From an uncultured Duncaniella sp. (GTDB lineage: Bacteria > Bacteroidota > Bacteroidia > Bacteroidales > Muribaculaceae), in NCBI RefSeq assembly GCF_910578445.1, contig NZ_CAJTQC010000004.1, positions 62,001-126,000 of the forward strand: a DNA stretch of 64,000 bases. Direction: 5' to 3'. The notes beneath the pieces were generated by a model, which saw nothing but the letters and a program-made list of their open reading frames with translations, had not been told where the DNA came from and did no database searches. How positions within the stretch are numbered: the stretch's first letter is position 1; every line of letters starts with the position of its first letter. Positions 25,936 through 34,671 of the stretch are shown piece after piece. Made by a program: the position numbers and the translations under genes.

Positions 25936-27049
25936 TGAATGTCGATATGAGTTTCGTTATAACCGGACCGTTAAGACACCGGATCGCCGCCGTGTCTTCA
26001 CTCTCTGCTATTTCAGCGCCACTGAGCAAATGTTTCCCGGTCAACCCTTCATACCAATGAAGTATCATATCAATAGTCGGGGTCGGGATATGATTAATCT
26101 GCGCCATATACTTTATAAGCATCATACCCAAAGGTATATCCTCTTGAAAATACCTATTGTCGTAATCCGGGACATACATTCCGTCGGAAGTAGGTTTAGT
26201 CGGAGCATAGATGCCTTTGAACGCAACAATCGAACGAATTTTTCTTGTCAGCGATGCCGCATCGACCGACTCATAATAGTCCAGCAACGACGGTATGACA
26301 GACTGTTTTATCCCTATTGATTTCACAAGCGACTGAAATTCATTGTCGCAAGCCATCAGTATTTCAGAGCTTTCGTCGGTCCAATCCTCATAGAAAAGAG
26401 GAGGGGCAACAAACGGATGCTCCGGATTGAAATCACGGAACAATGTGTAGAGGCGCGCAGGATGAAGAATCGGATTACTGTTTGTCAGCATTGCTTCAAG
26501 CGGATGACTCAGACCAACTATCCGGGTATGAAGCATATCCTCAAACAGACTTGTATAGAGCGGGGCATCACTTACGTTCCAGTATGCTATATTCAGTGAT
26601 TTTTTGTAGCCAAGCAAATAGGCGGAATGTCCGTAGTCCTTCAGGCGAGAAATGTAGGGAACGCGCTGAAAACCAAACAGTCTCGCGTCTTCACCAAGGA
26701 CATCAATTCCGGTGATAAAAAATCCGGTGGATGAAAACACGCTCCCGACAATAGCCGAAGCGGAGAGATGGGGTTTTATTTTTAAAAGCTCATCATAGAG
26801 GGCTGTCCCCGGGAGACAAAAAAATATGATGTCGGATTCAGGAATCACCTCACCGGCTTTATCGGAAACTTTGTTAAGATGTCCCGCAAATATCTTTCCG
26901 TCGGGATCAATCACCGTCATCTCATCGCCCCACTTTTCAGGCCGACGAGTCAGAATGTTGACACGATATCCTCCTGAAGCGGCAATTCCGGCAATAACCG
27001 AGCCAAGACTGCCACCACCACAGATACATATTGTTTTTTCTTCAATCAT
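25928..27049 (-). CDS. Octopine/nopaline (opine) dehydrogenase family protein
   Basis: A 373-residue protein. The N-terminal Rossmann domain (about residues 5-165) has the dinucleotide loop CGGGSLGSVIAG and FFCLPGTA. The C-terminal helical domain (about 175-360) has GLSHPLEAMLTNSNPILHPARL, matching the opine-dehydrogenase Asn/His catalytic segment (N-x-x-x-H). Opine dehydrogenases reductively condense an amino group with a 2-oxo acid such as pyruvate, using NAD(P)H. Overlaps with both neighbours (four bases upstream, eight downstream) tie it to the polysaccharide unit, so the substrate may be an amino acid or amine that ends up on the glycan; that is inference. Confidence 0.82.
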   Translation of the reverse strand: MIEEKTICICGGGSLGSVIAGIAASGGYRVNILTRRPEKWGDEMTVIDPDGKIFAGHLNKVSDKAGEVIPESDIIFFCLPGTALYDELLKIKPHLSASAIVGSVFSSTGFFITGIDVLGEDARLFGFQRVPYISRLKDYGHSAYLLGYKKSLNIAYWNVSDAPLYTSLFEDMLHTRIVGLSHPLEAMLTNSNPILHPARLYTLFRDFNPEHPFVAPPLFYEDWTDESSEILMACDNEFQSLVKSIGIKQSVIPSLLDYYESVDAASLTRKIRSIVAFKGIYAPTKPTSDGMYVPDYDNRYFQEDIPLGMMLIKYMAQINHIPTPTIDMILHWYEGLTGKHLLSGAEIAESEDTAAIRCLNGPVITKLISTFNV

Positions 27050-28863
27050 CTTCCTAATGTTTTAAGAGCGTCAATCAACAAGGCGTTATCCCTACGGTCG
27101 CGAATCGCGATACGCACATATTGCCTTCCGTCGACAAAGCCTTTTTTGTTCGAACAATCCTTTATCAGAATATTGAAATCCGCGAGAAGGCGCAATGTCA
27201 ACTCATAGGATGTGAACCTGTCGGTCACTTCACAAAGGAAATAGTTGGCCTGCGAAGGTATTACCCTCAGATAAGGGATAGAGGCCAGCTCAGCAAAAAA
27301 TATTGCGCGTTCGCGACGGAATCTATCACAGGAGGCAGCATAATCATTCTCATACTTGCCATAAATCTGCATATAATATTCCCCGAAGGAATTTATGTTC
27401 CAGATGGCCACGTCTTTCTTCAGACGGCTAATGAGCGATTCATCTGACGAAGCAAGCACTCCAAGACGAAGACCGGGGACTCCATAGGACTTGGATATGC
27501 TCTTCATCACACACAGATTCGGGTAGCGTCCAAGTATTTCGTTATCAAGAAGGGTATTGGCAAATCCATCGTCGGAGAAATCGACAAACGACTCATCAAC
27601 AATAAGCCGGATATTTCTGCCGGCACACCATTCGGCCAGTCTGACAAGCTCGGATTTTTCAATAAAATTGCCCGATGGATTGTCGGGATTGACAATGAGC
27701 AATGCAGATATGTCTTTATCGCCGAAATAAGCCATCAAATCGTCGGCTGAATATGAAAAATCGTCATTTCCGGGATAGTACACCACCCGTTCCGACTCTC
27801 CTATTCTGTTGGGATATTCCTCGAATGTAGGATAAGTGACTCCGAGATTCCCTTCAAGATTCTCCATCAGGCTTTTAATCAGCTCGGCAGCACCGTTGCC
27901 GACACAGATATATTCCTGCCTGATACCAAAATATTTACCTGCAAGCATCGAATTAACACCCATGCCGGAAGGATATTGACGGAGAAGGGTATCGAAATTA
28001 GCCTTCATCTCGTAGACCATCTTCTGTGTCGGGAAGTAGGGATTGACAAGATAGCAGAAATCAAGCATTCCGGAATAGCGCCAATAGCCACCAAAGCTGT
28101 GCTGCATCTTTTGAAGGCGCAATGAGGCATCGGCAAAAATGGTCTCGGCTATGCGGAGATCCTGCACATCGTCGATCTCATACCATTTCCTATCGGCAAT
28201 ATCGACCGCTTTTATATCGCAGTTGTCAATCAGCGTCATTACGCGCAACACCTGCTCGTAGTACTCATTGTTACCCATCGCCTTGATATATGCTTCAAGA
28301 AACGGGAGATAACGCTTTGATGAAAATTCACGGCTGAACTTATAGATGTTTACCGTCTTATAATAGCTGTCGGTATCATCATATTCAAACGCCGACTTGG
28401 GGATAAAAGTGACGATATTGTCGTTTGAATCCTTACAAATCATAGTCCCGTCCATCCACGGCTGGTATTTGGCAACCAAAGCAAGATTTGGATATGACGA
28501 ATATATGGCACAGTCGATAACACTATCTTCAAAGATAAGATCCGATTCAAGAAGAAGAGTGTCGTCCTCCATCAGATAGTCTTTAGCAAGCCAGAGGGAG
28601 TATATATTGTTTGTCTTGTCGTAGACCGGATTCTCCACAAATTCAATATCCAAGGAAGGATAGGCAGTGCGCAGATAACCCATTAAATTTTCCCGTTCAT
28701 AACCTACGACAATAACTATTCTCTTCAGGTCAAGCGCAGAAAGGCGACGAACAACCCGGTCTATGAGTTTTTCGCCATTAACTTCAAGCATACATTTCGT
28801 ATTACCTTTCGTCAACTCTCCGAGGCGACGCCCCATACCGGCTGCCAGAATTATAGCTTGCAT
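27046..28863 (-). CDS. LicC-like cytidylyltransferase fused to HisC/CobD-like PLP enzyme
   Basis: A 605-residue two-domain protein. Residues about 1-240 are a nucleotidyltransferase with AAGMGRRLGELTKGNTKCML, NPVYDKTNNIYSLWLAKDYL and WYEIDDVQDLR, the arrangement of choline-phosphate cytidylyltransferase LicC. Residues about 265-605 are a fold-type I PLP enzyme of the HisC/CobD class, with NPDNPSGNF, LIVDESFVDF, the PLP lysine in SISKSYGVPGLRLG, and a C-terminal RIAIRDRRDN. CobD-like enzymes decarboxylate phospho-amino acids; HisC-like ones transaminate. A CDP-amino-alcohol phosphate is a plausible product. PntC, a cytidylyltransferase-transaminase of phosphonate synthesis, is the nearest known logic, but no phosphonate genes are seen. 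It heads the second polysaccharide unit. Confidence 0.88.
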   Translation of the reverse strand: MQAIILAAGMGRRLGELTKGNTKCMLEVNGEKLIDRVVRRLSALDLKRIVIVVGYERENLMGYLRTAYPSLDIEFVENPVYDKTNNIYSLWLAKDYLMEDDTLLLESDLIFEDSVIDCAIYSSYPNLALVAKYQPWMDGTMICKDSNDNIVTFIPKSAFEYDDTDSYYKTVNIYKFSREFSSKRYLPFLEAYIKAMGNNEYYEQVLRVMTLIDNCDIKAVDIADRKWYEIDDVQDLRIAETIFADASLRLQKMQHSFGGYWRYSGMLDFCYLVNPYFPTQKMVYEMKANFDTLLRQYPSGMGVNSMLAGKYFGIRQEYICVGNGAAELIKSLMENLEGNLGVTYPTFEEYPNRIGESERVVYYPGNDDFSYSADDLMAYFGDKDISALLIVNPDNPSGNFIEKSELVRLAEWCAGRNIRLIVDESFVDFSDDGFANTLLDNEILGRYPNLCVMKSISKSYGVPGLRLGVLASSDESLISRLKKDVAIWNINSFGEYYMQIYGKYENDYAASCDRFRRERAIFFAELASIPYLRVIPSQANYFLCEVTDRFTSYELTLRLLADFNILIKDCSNKKGFVDGRQYVRIAIRDRRDNALLIDALKTLGR

Positions 28864-28999
28864 ATAACTATGAATAAAATGGTCAAACGATGCGGTCCTT
28901 TCAAGGTAGTCTTCAGTAGACTATGTATGTGTTTTCGATTGACGTGTGAATAATTTTTGTTTTATCGTGCGTCCATATCTAATGAATGCGCTGTGAATG

Positions 29000-29030
29000 C
29001 AAAGTTAGCAAAAACGATTATATTTTGCAA
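29000..29030 (-). promoter_or_regulatory. Promoter of the NTase-PLP / opine-DH / wzx / licD unit
   Basis: Minus strand: TAACTTTG at 29000-29007 with TTG at 29028-29030 and a 20-bp spacer. It is 137 bp upstream of the ATG at 28863 and just past the end of the glycosyltransferase gene, so the downstream four genes can be transcribed separately. Confidence 0.62.
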
Positions 29031-29066
29031 CAATCGCCAGCCCTATCCTATCCCATGTGGCGGAAT

Positions 29067-30113
29067 CTATTTTTTCCATATCATCCTAACCTTTGTCACA
29101 AAGTAACTTAACCAGAAAAGACGATTGATGTGGAGAAAAAACGCGACACGCTGCATCATCGGAAGACGGTCGAGCGGATAATGCCGGCGGATTTCCCCGA
29201 CATAGCCATGCTGCAATGTCTTCATAAATATGGCTTTTTTCTGGCTATAAGGGATTTTTGCAAAAAAGGCTCTCAAGTTCGAGCTTCTCATCTCACCTAT
29301 CGCATAGCCCATGGCATAAATTTCCGGATTCTCGTAGCCATAGCCCTTCATTTTCTCGGCAAGAAACTCAGCGAAATGGACGGCCCGGTCAAATCTGTCA
29401 AGACGAGGGACTGACGATAACGAAGCCGGATTGTGGCGATAGTAGTAAAACTGATATGGAGTGTAGACGATTTTTCTGCATACCATTCCAAAATCAATAC
29501 TAAATATGTAGTCCTCGCTCATAAGCTCCCGTTCGGAATGAAAGCGTATGGCATTAGCTTCTATGAGCTCACGACGATAAAGCGCAGTGCAACTGCTTGC
29601 TGTCGTAGGTGCAAAAAATTTACGCTCCGAAATCAAAGGCGAAACGATATCAAGAATAGGCTCGACACCATCACGGCCTATGCCTATTTTATAAGGTACG
29701 TCCGTGGACAACGGATTGATATTAACACCATCGCGGTCCAAGAATCGTCCAAACATATAACGGACCTGATCAGCCTCTTCCTTTTCGGCTATACGGTAAC
29801 AGTGCTCAAATGTATTTGATGCCAGATAATCATCTGAATCAAGAAAACACACATATTTCCCGGATGCCGCATCAAGCCCTGAATTCCGAGCATAGCCAAG
29901 TCCTGCATTCCGCTTATGAATCACCTTTATGCGCGAATCGGCACGCGAGTATCCGTCACAGATGTCAGGACATCTGTCAGGCGAGCCATCATCGACAAGA
30001 ATCATCTCCCAATCAGCGAATGTCTGGCGTAAAATGCTTTCAACACAAGTATGTATGTAATTCTCAACCTTATAGACCGGGACAATGACTGAGATTGCTG
30101 GAATATCATTCAT
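29067..30113 (-). CDS. Family 2 glycosyltransferase
   Basis: A 348-residue GT-A enzyme. It opens with ISVIVPVYKVENYIHTCVES, has the nucleotide-binding VDDGSPD, the RNAGLGYARNSGLD stretch and the metal-binding FLDSDDYL (DxD). The C-terminal third is basic and hydrophobic, suggesting membrane association. It transfers a sugar to a growing repeat unit; donor and acceptor are unknown. It is the only glycosyltransferase in the window's polysaccharide locus, 26 bp downstream of the Wzy-like gene. Confidence 0.92.
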   Translation of the reverse strand: MNDIPAISVIVPVYKVENYIHTCVESILRQTFADWEMILVDDGSPDRCPDICDGYSRADSRIKVIHKRNAGLGYARNSGLDAASGKYVCFLDSDDYLASNTFEHCYRIAEKEEADQVRYMFGRFLDRDGVNINPLSTDVPYKIGIGRDGVEPILDIVSPLISERKFFAPTTASSCTALYRRELIEANAIRFHSERELMSEDYIFSIDFGMVCRKIVYTPYQFYYYRHNPASLSSVPRLDRFDRAVHFAEFLAEKMKGYGYENPEIYAMGYAIGEMRSSNLRAFFAKIPYSQKKAIFMKTLQHGYVGEIRRHYPLDRLPMMQRVAFFLHINRLFWLSYFVTKVRMIWKK

Positions 30114-30139
30114 AGTCTAAACTACTTTACCATATAATA

Positions 30140-31435
30140 TCATATCTTGGCATGCTTTTCCGACACATTGACATAGCCAAACAAAATAATATAAAATATT
30201 ATAGCACAGAAAGGGAAAAATCTTAACGAATCATTGTAGAACATCATCAATGCAAGGATAAGCCACACAAAAATCTTGATATTCCTTCCAAGCGGCATCG
30301 GGCTTGGAGGCAACATGACAGTGAAGAGGTTATAAAACAACCATACTGCCCCCAACAAACCAAGCTGAATGACAATAAAAAATATGTAGGGCACAGAACC
30401 TCCCAACAACCACGCCCACGTATCGGCATAAGGCGTAAGGCTCAGAGTAGTACCACCCTTGAATTGTCCGAGACCGGCGCCAAACAGACTACCGCCTGCG
30501 GCATCTTTCAGCGCTTCCGGGATGAAAACGAGCTTTGAAAAACGCGGTATGTCAACCTGACCGATATCCTCACGATCATATATTCCATCCTGAATAGCCA
30601 TGCCAAGCTCAACCAATTCCTCCGGATCTTCGCCTACCATATAATCATCCATTGCCGATTGTGAAAATACAGATTCAAACGTCTGCCCTGTGACGACAAG
30701 ATAGACATAACCCGCCACAATCATTGCAACCACAATGAGCGGAACTGAAATCAGCACTTTAAATACGGTTTTCCATTCGACGCGCAACAGCAGAAGGAAA
30801 TAGGCCAACAAGAAAAGAAATCCGATTTTTGTCTCATTCAGGAATGTCGGGAAAAGGAGGAAAATATAGACTTTATTTTTCCACAGTTCCATCCAATAAT
30901 TGCCATAGTTCCATTTCTTCGACAAAAGATAGAACGATATGATATAAATCAACGTGGTGACGATTCCCGAAAAGCCATTTCCCATCGACCCTCCACCATG
31001 GTCACCCGGACCATATCTGAAAAATTGCCATGTCACGCAAAAGGTCTGGAGAAGCAGAAATATCCACAGCTGTTTGTCAAATGAATCAATGAATCTGTCG
31101 CGGTATTTTGACTTTAGCAGAAATCGGCAGATAGGCACTGCGAATAGCATGCCGAAAAAGTCACGGGCTCCGTTAACGACAAAAATCACACCGAGGTGAT
31201 TAAGATAGGACGCCACACATCCAAGCACGACAAACGAACCAAACACAATCCGGTCACGCCTGTCGCGCAAAGAATACAGGCCGAGGATGAGAAATACAGC
31301 ATCGCAAAGCAGCATCACGACACTTCGTAATGGAATCAACGGAGGCAGGAGTTCCTCTGATATGAATCCGAAAGTCAGAAGAACCCACAATGCCCCGAAA
31401 AACAAGCCTGTGAAAACTTTGTATTTCTCTAACAT
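30140..31435 (-). CDS. Wzy-like O-antigen/exopolysaccharide polymerase
   Basis: A 431-residue membrane protein with about ten to eleven hydrophobic helices and one large non-membrane loop (about residues 240-340). This is the topology of Wzy polymerases and O-antigen ligases. The loop holds an acidic stretch (DDYMVGEDPEELVELG) and a GAGLGQFKGG segment; similar G-x-G loops occur in other Wzy-like proteins. Sequence conservation in this family is poor, so the call rests mainly on topology and on its place between wzc and a glycosyltransferase. Confidence 0.75.
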   Translation of the reverse strand: MLEKYKVFTGLFFGALWVLLTFGFISEELLPPLIPLRSVVMLLCDAVFLILGLYSLRDRRDRIVFGSFVVLGCVASYLNHLGVIFVVNGARDFFGMLFAVPICRFLLKSKYRDRFIDSFDKQLWIFLLLQTFCVTWQFFRYGPGDHGGGSMGNGFSGIVTTLIYIISFYLLSKKWNYGNYWMELWKNKVYIFLLFPTFLNETKIGFLFLLAYFLLLLRVEWKTVFKVLISVPLIVVAMIVAGYVYLVVTGQTFESVFSQSAMDDYMVGEDPEELVELGMAIQDGIYDREDIGQVDIPRFSKLVFIPEALKDAAGGSLFGAGLGQFKGGTTLSLTPYADTWAWLLGGSVPYIFFIVIQLGLLGAVWLFYNLFTVMLPPSPMPLGRNIKIFVWLILALMMFYNDSLRFFPFCAIIFYIILFGYVNVSEKHAKI

Positions 31436-31450
31436 AGCGACGAAAAAAGT

Positions 31451-33745
31451 TTATTTTTTCGAGGTTTTCGCAGCGTAGCCATAGCCATACCCCTTCTTCG
31501 AGGATGTGCCGTTGACAACAACCGAAAGTTTTTTCAAGCGCTTGTCGGTATAAATATCCTCGACAAAACGCAAATCGGTGAATGTGCTGTAGTTGATACG
31601 TGTCACATAGATAGTGGCATCCGAGATGCGGTCAAGGGCAAAAGTATCGCTGACCATTCCGACAGGAGCACTGTCGACAATGATGTAGTCATACATAGTG
31701 CGGAGTTTAGCAAACAGGTCGTCGACCTTGCTTGAAGCGAGAAGCTCGGCAGGGTTCGGAGGAATGGGACCTGCAACAATCACATCGCAATTATTGACAC
31801 CCGGCATAGGCAGGATGATAGATTCGAGTGTCACATTGGATGCCGACAGATAGTTCGTAAGGCCAAGCGGAGGATTGATTCCCAGATAGTTGGCTAACTG
31901 AGGATTACGAATATCCATTCCGACAAGCAGGACTCTCTTGCCTTCAAGAAGCGACAATGTGGCGGCGAGATTGAGAGAGATGAACGACTTGCCTTCGCCT
32001 GAACGGGTCGAAGTCATGAGCACCACCTTGTCGCCCTCACCACCGAGCATAAACTGGAGGTTGGTACGCATCAGGCGGAACAGCTCGGTTGCAGACGAAG
32101 TGTCGGTCGGCGAAACCACGAGACTGCGGCCCGAACGGTCAATGCACATTTCACCGAGAACCGGGGCTGAGATATGGCGCTGAACCTCTTCTTTGCTCTC
32201 AAATTTGCTGCGGAGAAGTCTGTGTACATATATTATTGTAACAGGCAGCAATATGCCTAAAATGAAGGCGATGAGAAGTATCACTTTTTTCGACATTCCA
32301 AGAGGCTCACTGAGCGAGAAAGCATCGTCGATAATCAGGCCCTTCGGGACAGCATTTGCAAGAAGCATGGCATTCTCTTCCTGTTTCTGGAGAAGAAAAA
32401 GATAGATCTGCTGCTTGATTTCCTGCTGACGCTTCATGTTGACATATTCGCGCTCCTGAGTCGGGATGTTGCTGAGCTTACCTGTAATCTCATTTTTCTC
32501 CGACATGAGTTTCTGGAGATTGACCGATGCGTTTGCCAATGCTTTTTCGCTTGAATTTAGCAGATTTGCCCTCATCAAATCCATCTGCTTTGTCAGCTGA
32601 CGGATTGCATAGCTGTTCTGCTTGGCATTCTGGCTAAGCTCGAGACGTTTGAACACCAAGGCATTATATGAATTAATACCTCCTTGAACAGCACCGCTTG
32701 CCACAGTCGTAGGAATCAGGTCGGAGTAGTTCAACGAATCGGCAAGAAACTCGCGGGTAAGCTTAAGCAGCTCGATTTCCTTCTCGACATTGAACAGAGC
32801 GTTTTCAGTCTGGCCTTTCTTTCCGGTCTGATAAGACGCCTCGGCATTGACATCAATGATTCCGTTACGTTCCTTGTATTGCTGTATAGCCGATTCCGAC
32901 TCATTCAGGTCGTTGGACAACAGCTGGATACGGTCTCTCAAGAATGCTTCAGTCTTTTCGCCCTGAAGATTTTTCTCAATAATACCGCGCTCGTTGTACT
33001 TCTCTATGATTTTGTCGAGTACAGCCACTCCGTATTCAACATTCGGAGTATCGAATGTCAGACAGATGACATTACTCTTCTTGCTGCCTCTGAAAGCTCT
33101 CACTTCTGTGTCGAGTTCCTCGGCGGCAACGCCATAGCCGGTAAACGACACAGTGGTCTTTAATTTTTCACCTTTTACATATTCCGGAGTGGTCAGCACC
33201 GTAAAGTCGCCATAGATGGTCTTGACCTGAGCAGGCAGCTTAACATCCTCGACATCAGCGATCACATCTCTCTTGACCTTAGCTTCGATGTCGGCAAGAC
33301 CGTTTTCATCCACCTTGATTTTAAACACGATGGTCGACATAAGAGTGTCGGCAATTCCGGGGGCGACCACGTCGACAGGGAATTCCGGGAAAGCCAGATG
33401 GCTCTTAAGAAATCCGTCGCGGACATAATGAAGTTTGTTTATGCCAAGCTCTTTGGTGACACTGCTGAACAACGAGTGAGAGCCAATTACAAAAACCTCA
33501 TCCTCTACATAGCCTTTCGATCCGAACAGGCTGCCCATTCCGCCAAGATCGGCCATAGGGTTAGAATCATCCTGCTGGATGAGCACGTGTGCCCTTATAG
33601 CCATGGGACGCTGATGAACCCTGCAATACAGGAAGCCTAAGCCCACACATAATACCACAGATATAACAAACCAATACCATTTAGACAGATATGTCTTGAT
33701 CAAGGCGTGAACGTCGATAAAATCCGACTTATTGTTTTTAGCCAT
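31451..33745 (-). CDS. Wzc-like polysaccharide copolymerase with BY-kinase domain
   Basis: A 764-residue protein. It has a Wzz domain with the first membrane helix at about residues 20-40, a periplasmic coiled coil (about 250-460), and a second membrane helix (about 480-505). The cytoplasmic tyrosine autokinase follows (about 540-745), with Walker A MTSTRSGEGKSFIS, Walker A' LLVGMDIRNP and Walker B YDYIIVDSAP. The C-terminal tail carries only a small Tyr cluster (GYGYGYAAK), shorter than in E. coli Wzc. It controls polymer length and export with the Wza-like protein, whose gene is 52 bp upstream. Confidence 0.92.
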   Translation of the reverse strand: MAKNNKSDFIDVHALIKTYLSKWYWFVISVVLCVGLGFLYCRVHQRPMAIRAHVLIQQDDSNPMADLGGMGSLFGSKGYVEDEVFVIGSHSLFSSVTKELGINKLHYVRDGFLKSHLAFPEFPVDVVAPGIADTLMSTIVFKIKVDENGLADIEAKVKRDVIADVEDVKLPAQVKTIYGDFTVLTTPEYVKGEKLKTTVSFTGYGVAAEELDTEVRAFRGSKKSNVICLTFDTPNVEYGVAVLDKIIEKYNERGIIEKNLQGEKTEAFLRDRIQLLSNDLNESESAIQQYKERNGIIDVNAEASYQTGKKGQTENALFNVEKEIELLKLTREFLADSLNYSDLIPTTVASGAVQGGINSYNALVFKRLELSQNAKQNSYAIRQLTKQMDLMRANLLNSSEKALANASVNLQKLMSEKNEITGKLSNIPTQEREYVNMKRQQEIKQQIYLFLLQKQEENAMLLANAVPKGLIIDDAFSLSEPLGMSKKVILLIAFILGILLPVTIIYVHRLLRSKFESKEEVQRHISAPVLGEMCIDRSGRSLVVSPTDTSSATELFRLMRTNLQFMLGGEGDKVVLMTSTRSGEGKSFISLNLAATLSLLEGKRVLLVGMDIRNPQLANYLGINPPLGLTNYLSASNVTLESIILPMPGVNNCDVIVAGPIPPNPAELLASSKVDDLFAKLRTMYDYIIVDSAPVGMVSDTFALDRISDATIYVTRINYSTFTDLRFVEDIYTDKRLKKLSVVVNGTSSKKGYGYGYAAKTSKK

Positions 33746-33797
33746 ATTTTTCGGAAAGCTACTTTATAGATTTAAAAGCCGAGTGATTGTGATGAAT

Positions 33798-34601
33798 TTA
33801 TTTTACAGCCAAAGCTATCACAAGCGAGGCAATGACTGAAGCCGCGCTTACAACAGTCGAGATGACAGAAAGCTTGAACGCATTGTCCTGATTGTATTTC
33901 GAGTTCGCCTGACGCACCTTGTTTGGTTCGACGTAGATATAATCGTTCTGCTGCAGATAATAATAAGGCGACGTAAGAATATCGGATGAATTCATGTCGA
34001 TATGCACATATTCTTTCTTGCCGTTATTCTCACGGATAAGAAGGACATTCGAACGCTCGCCATACGGGGTCATGTCGCCGGCCGCCGAGAGAGCATCGAG
34101 AATGGAAAATCGGTTACGCCTCACCTTCACCGGACCGGGATTGTTGACTTCGCCGGCAACATTGACCTGAAAATTCACAAGCTCAACCACCACGATAGGA
34201 TTGTCGACATCCTTGCTGATTCTGGCTGTAAGGTCGGCTTGAAGCTGCTCGACGTTCATTCCTGCGACATGGATGCGGCCAAGCTCAGGGAAATCTATAT
34301 TTCCGTCGCTCGTCACGATGTAGGTCTGTGGGGTCGGGGTGATTGTCTGCCCGAAAAGTTCACGTGTCGAAGGATTGGCCGTAGCGATATTGTAGATTGC
34401 TGTAGCTTCAGGATTAGCGGAAGTCACAGCAATGTAGAGTTCATCGTCGGGCTTTATCTCCGGGAGATAGTTGTCAGCCGGAAGCGTTCCCTCTTTTATG
34501 GTGGATATATCTGTGAAATACGGTAATACGGTTTTATTACTGCTGCACGATGCGAGCGCACCGGCCACAATAATGCTCAGGAATAATGATTTGGTTTTCA
34601 T
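33798..34601 (-). CDS. Wza-like polysaccharide export lipoprotein
   Basis: A 267-residue lipoprotein (GALASCSS, lipid Cys about residue 19). It contains a Poly_export domain (about residues 50-150, LPEIKPDDELYIAVTS and GNIDFPELGRIHVAG) and a SLBB-like domain (about 150-220, FQVNVAGEVNNPGPVKV). It ends in a hydrophobic helix (about 245-265), as in Bacteroidota Wza proteins. It forms the outer-membrane channel for the capsule or exopolysaccharide. It is the first gene of the wza-wzc-wzy-GT unit. Confidence 0.92.
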   Translation of the reverse strand: MKTKSLFLSIIVAGALASCSSNKTVLPYFTDISTIKEGTLPADNYLPEIKPDDELYIAVTSANPEATAIYNIATANPSTRELFGQTITPTPQTYIVTSDGNIDFPELGRIHVAGMNVEQLQADLTARISKDVDNPIVVVELVNFQVNVAGEVNNPGPVKVRRNRFSILDALSAAGDMTPYGERSNVLLIRENNGKKEYVHIDMNSSDILTSPYYYLQQNDYIYVEPNKVRQANSKYNQDNAFKLSVISTVVSAASVIASLVIALAVK

Positions 34602-34616
34602 AAAGGAGTTTTTTCA

Positions 34617-34624
34617 CAAAATTA
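34617..34624 (-). promoter_or_regulatory. -7 box of the wza-wzc unit
   Basis: TAATTTTG on the minus strand, 16 bp upstream of the wza-like ATG at 34601, giving a very short leader. A weak TTT(C) lies near the -33 position. No inverted repeats flank it, so it does not look like an invertible capsule promoter. Confidence 0.45.
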
Positions 34625-34671
34625 CAATGCCTGCGGCATTATAATAATTTAACGAAAACAGGTCGCCAATA

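Noticed and set aside
27046..28863. Fusion protein as a true PntC of phosphonate biosynthesis
   Set aside because: The C-terminal half is HisC/CobD-like with the PLP lysine in SISKSYG, whereas AEP transaminase is class V. No PEP mutase motif (EDK...NS) or phosphonopyruvate decarboxylase is in the window. It is kept only as an alternative.
34617..34671. Invertible capsule promoter
   Set aside because: I found no flanking inverted repeats and no site-specific recombinase nearby.
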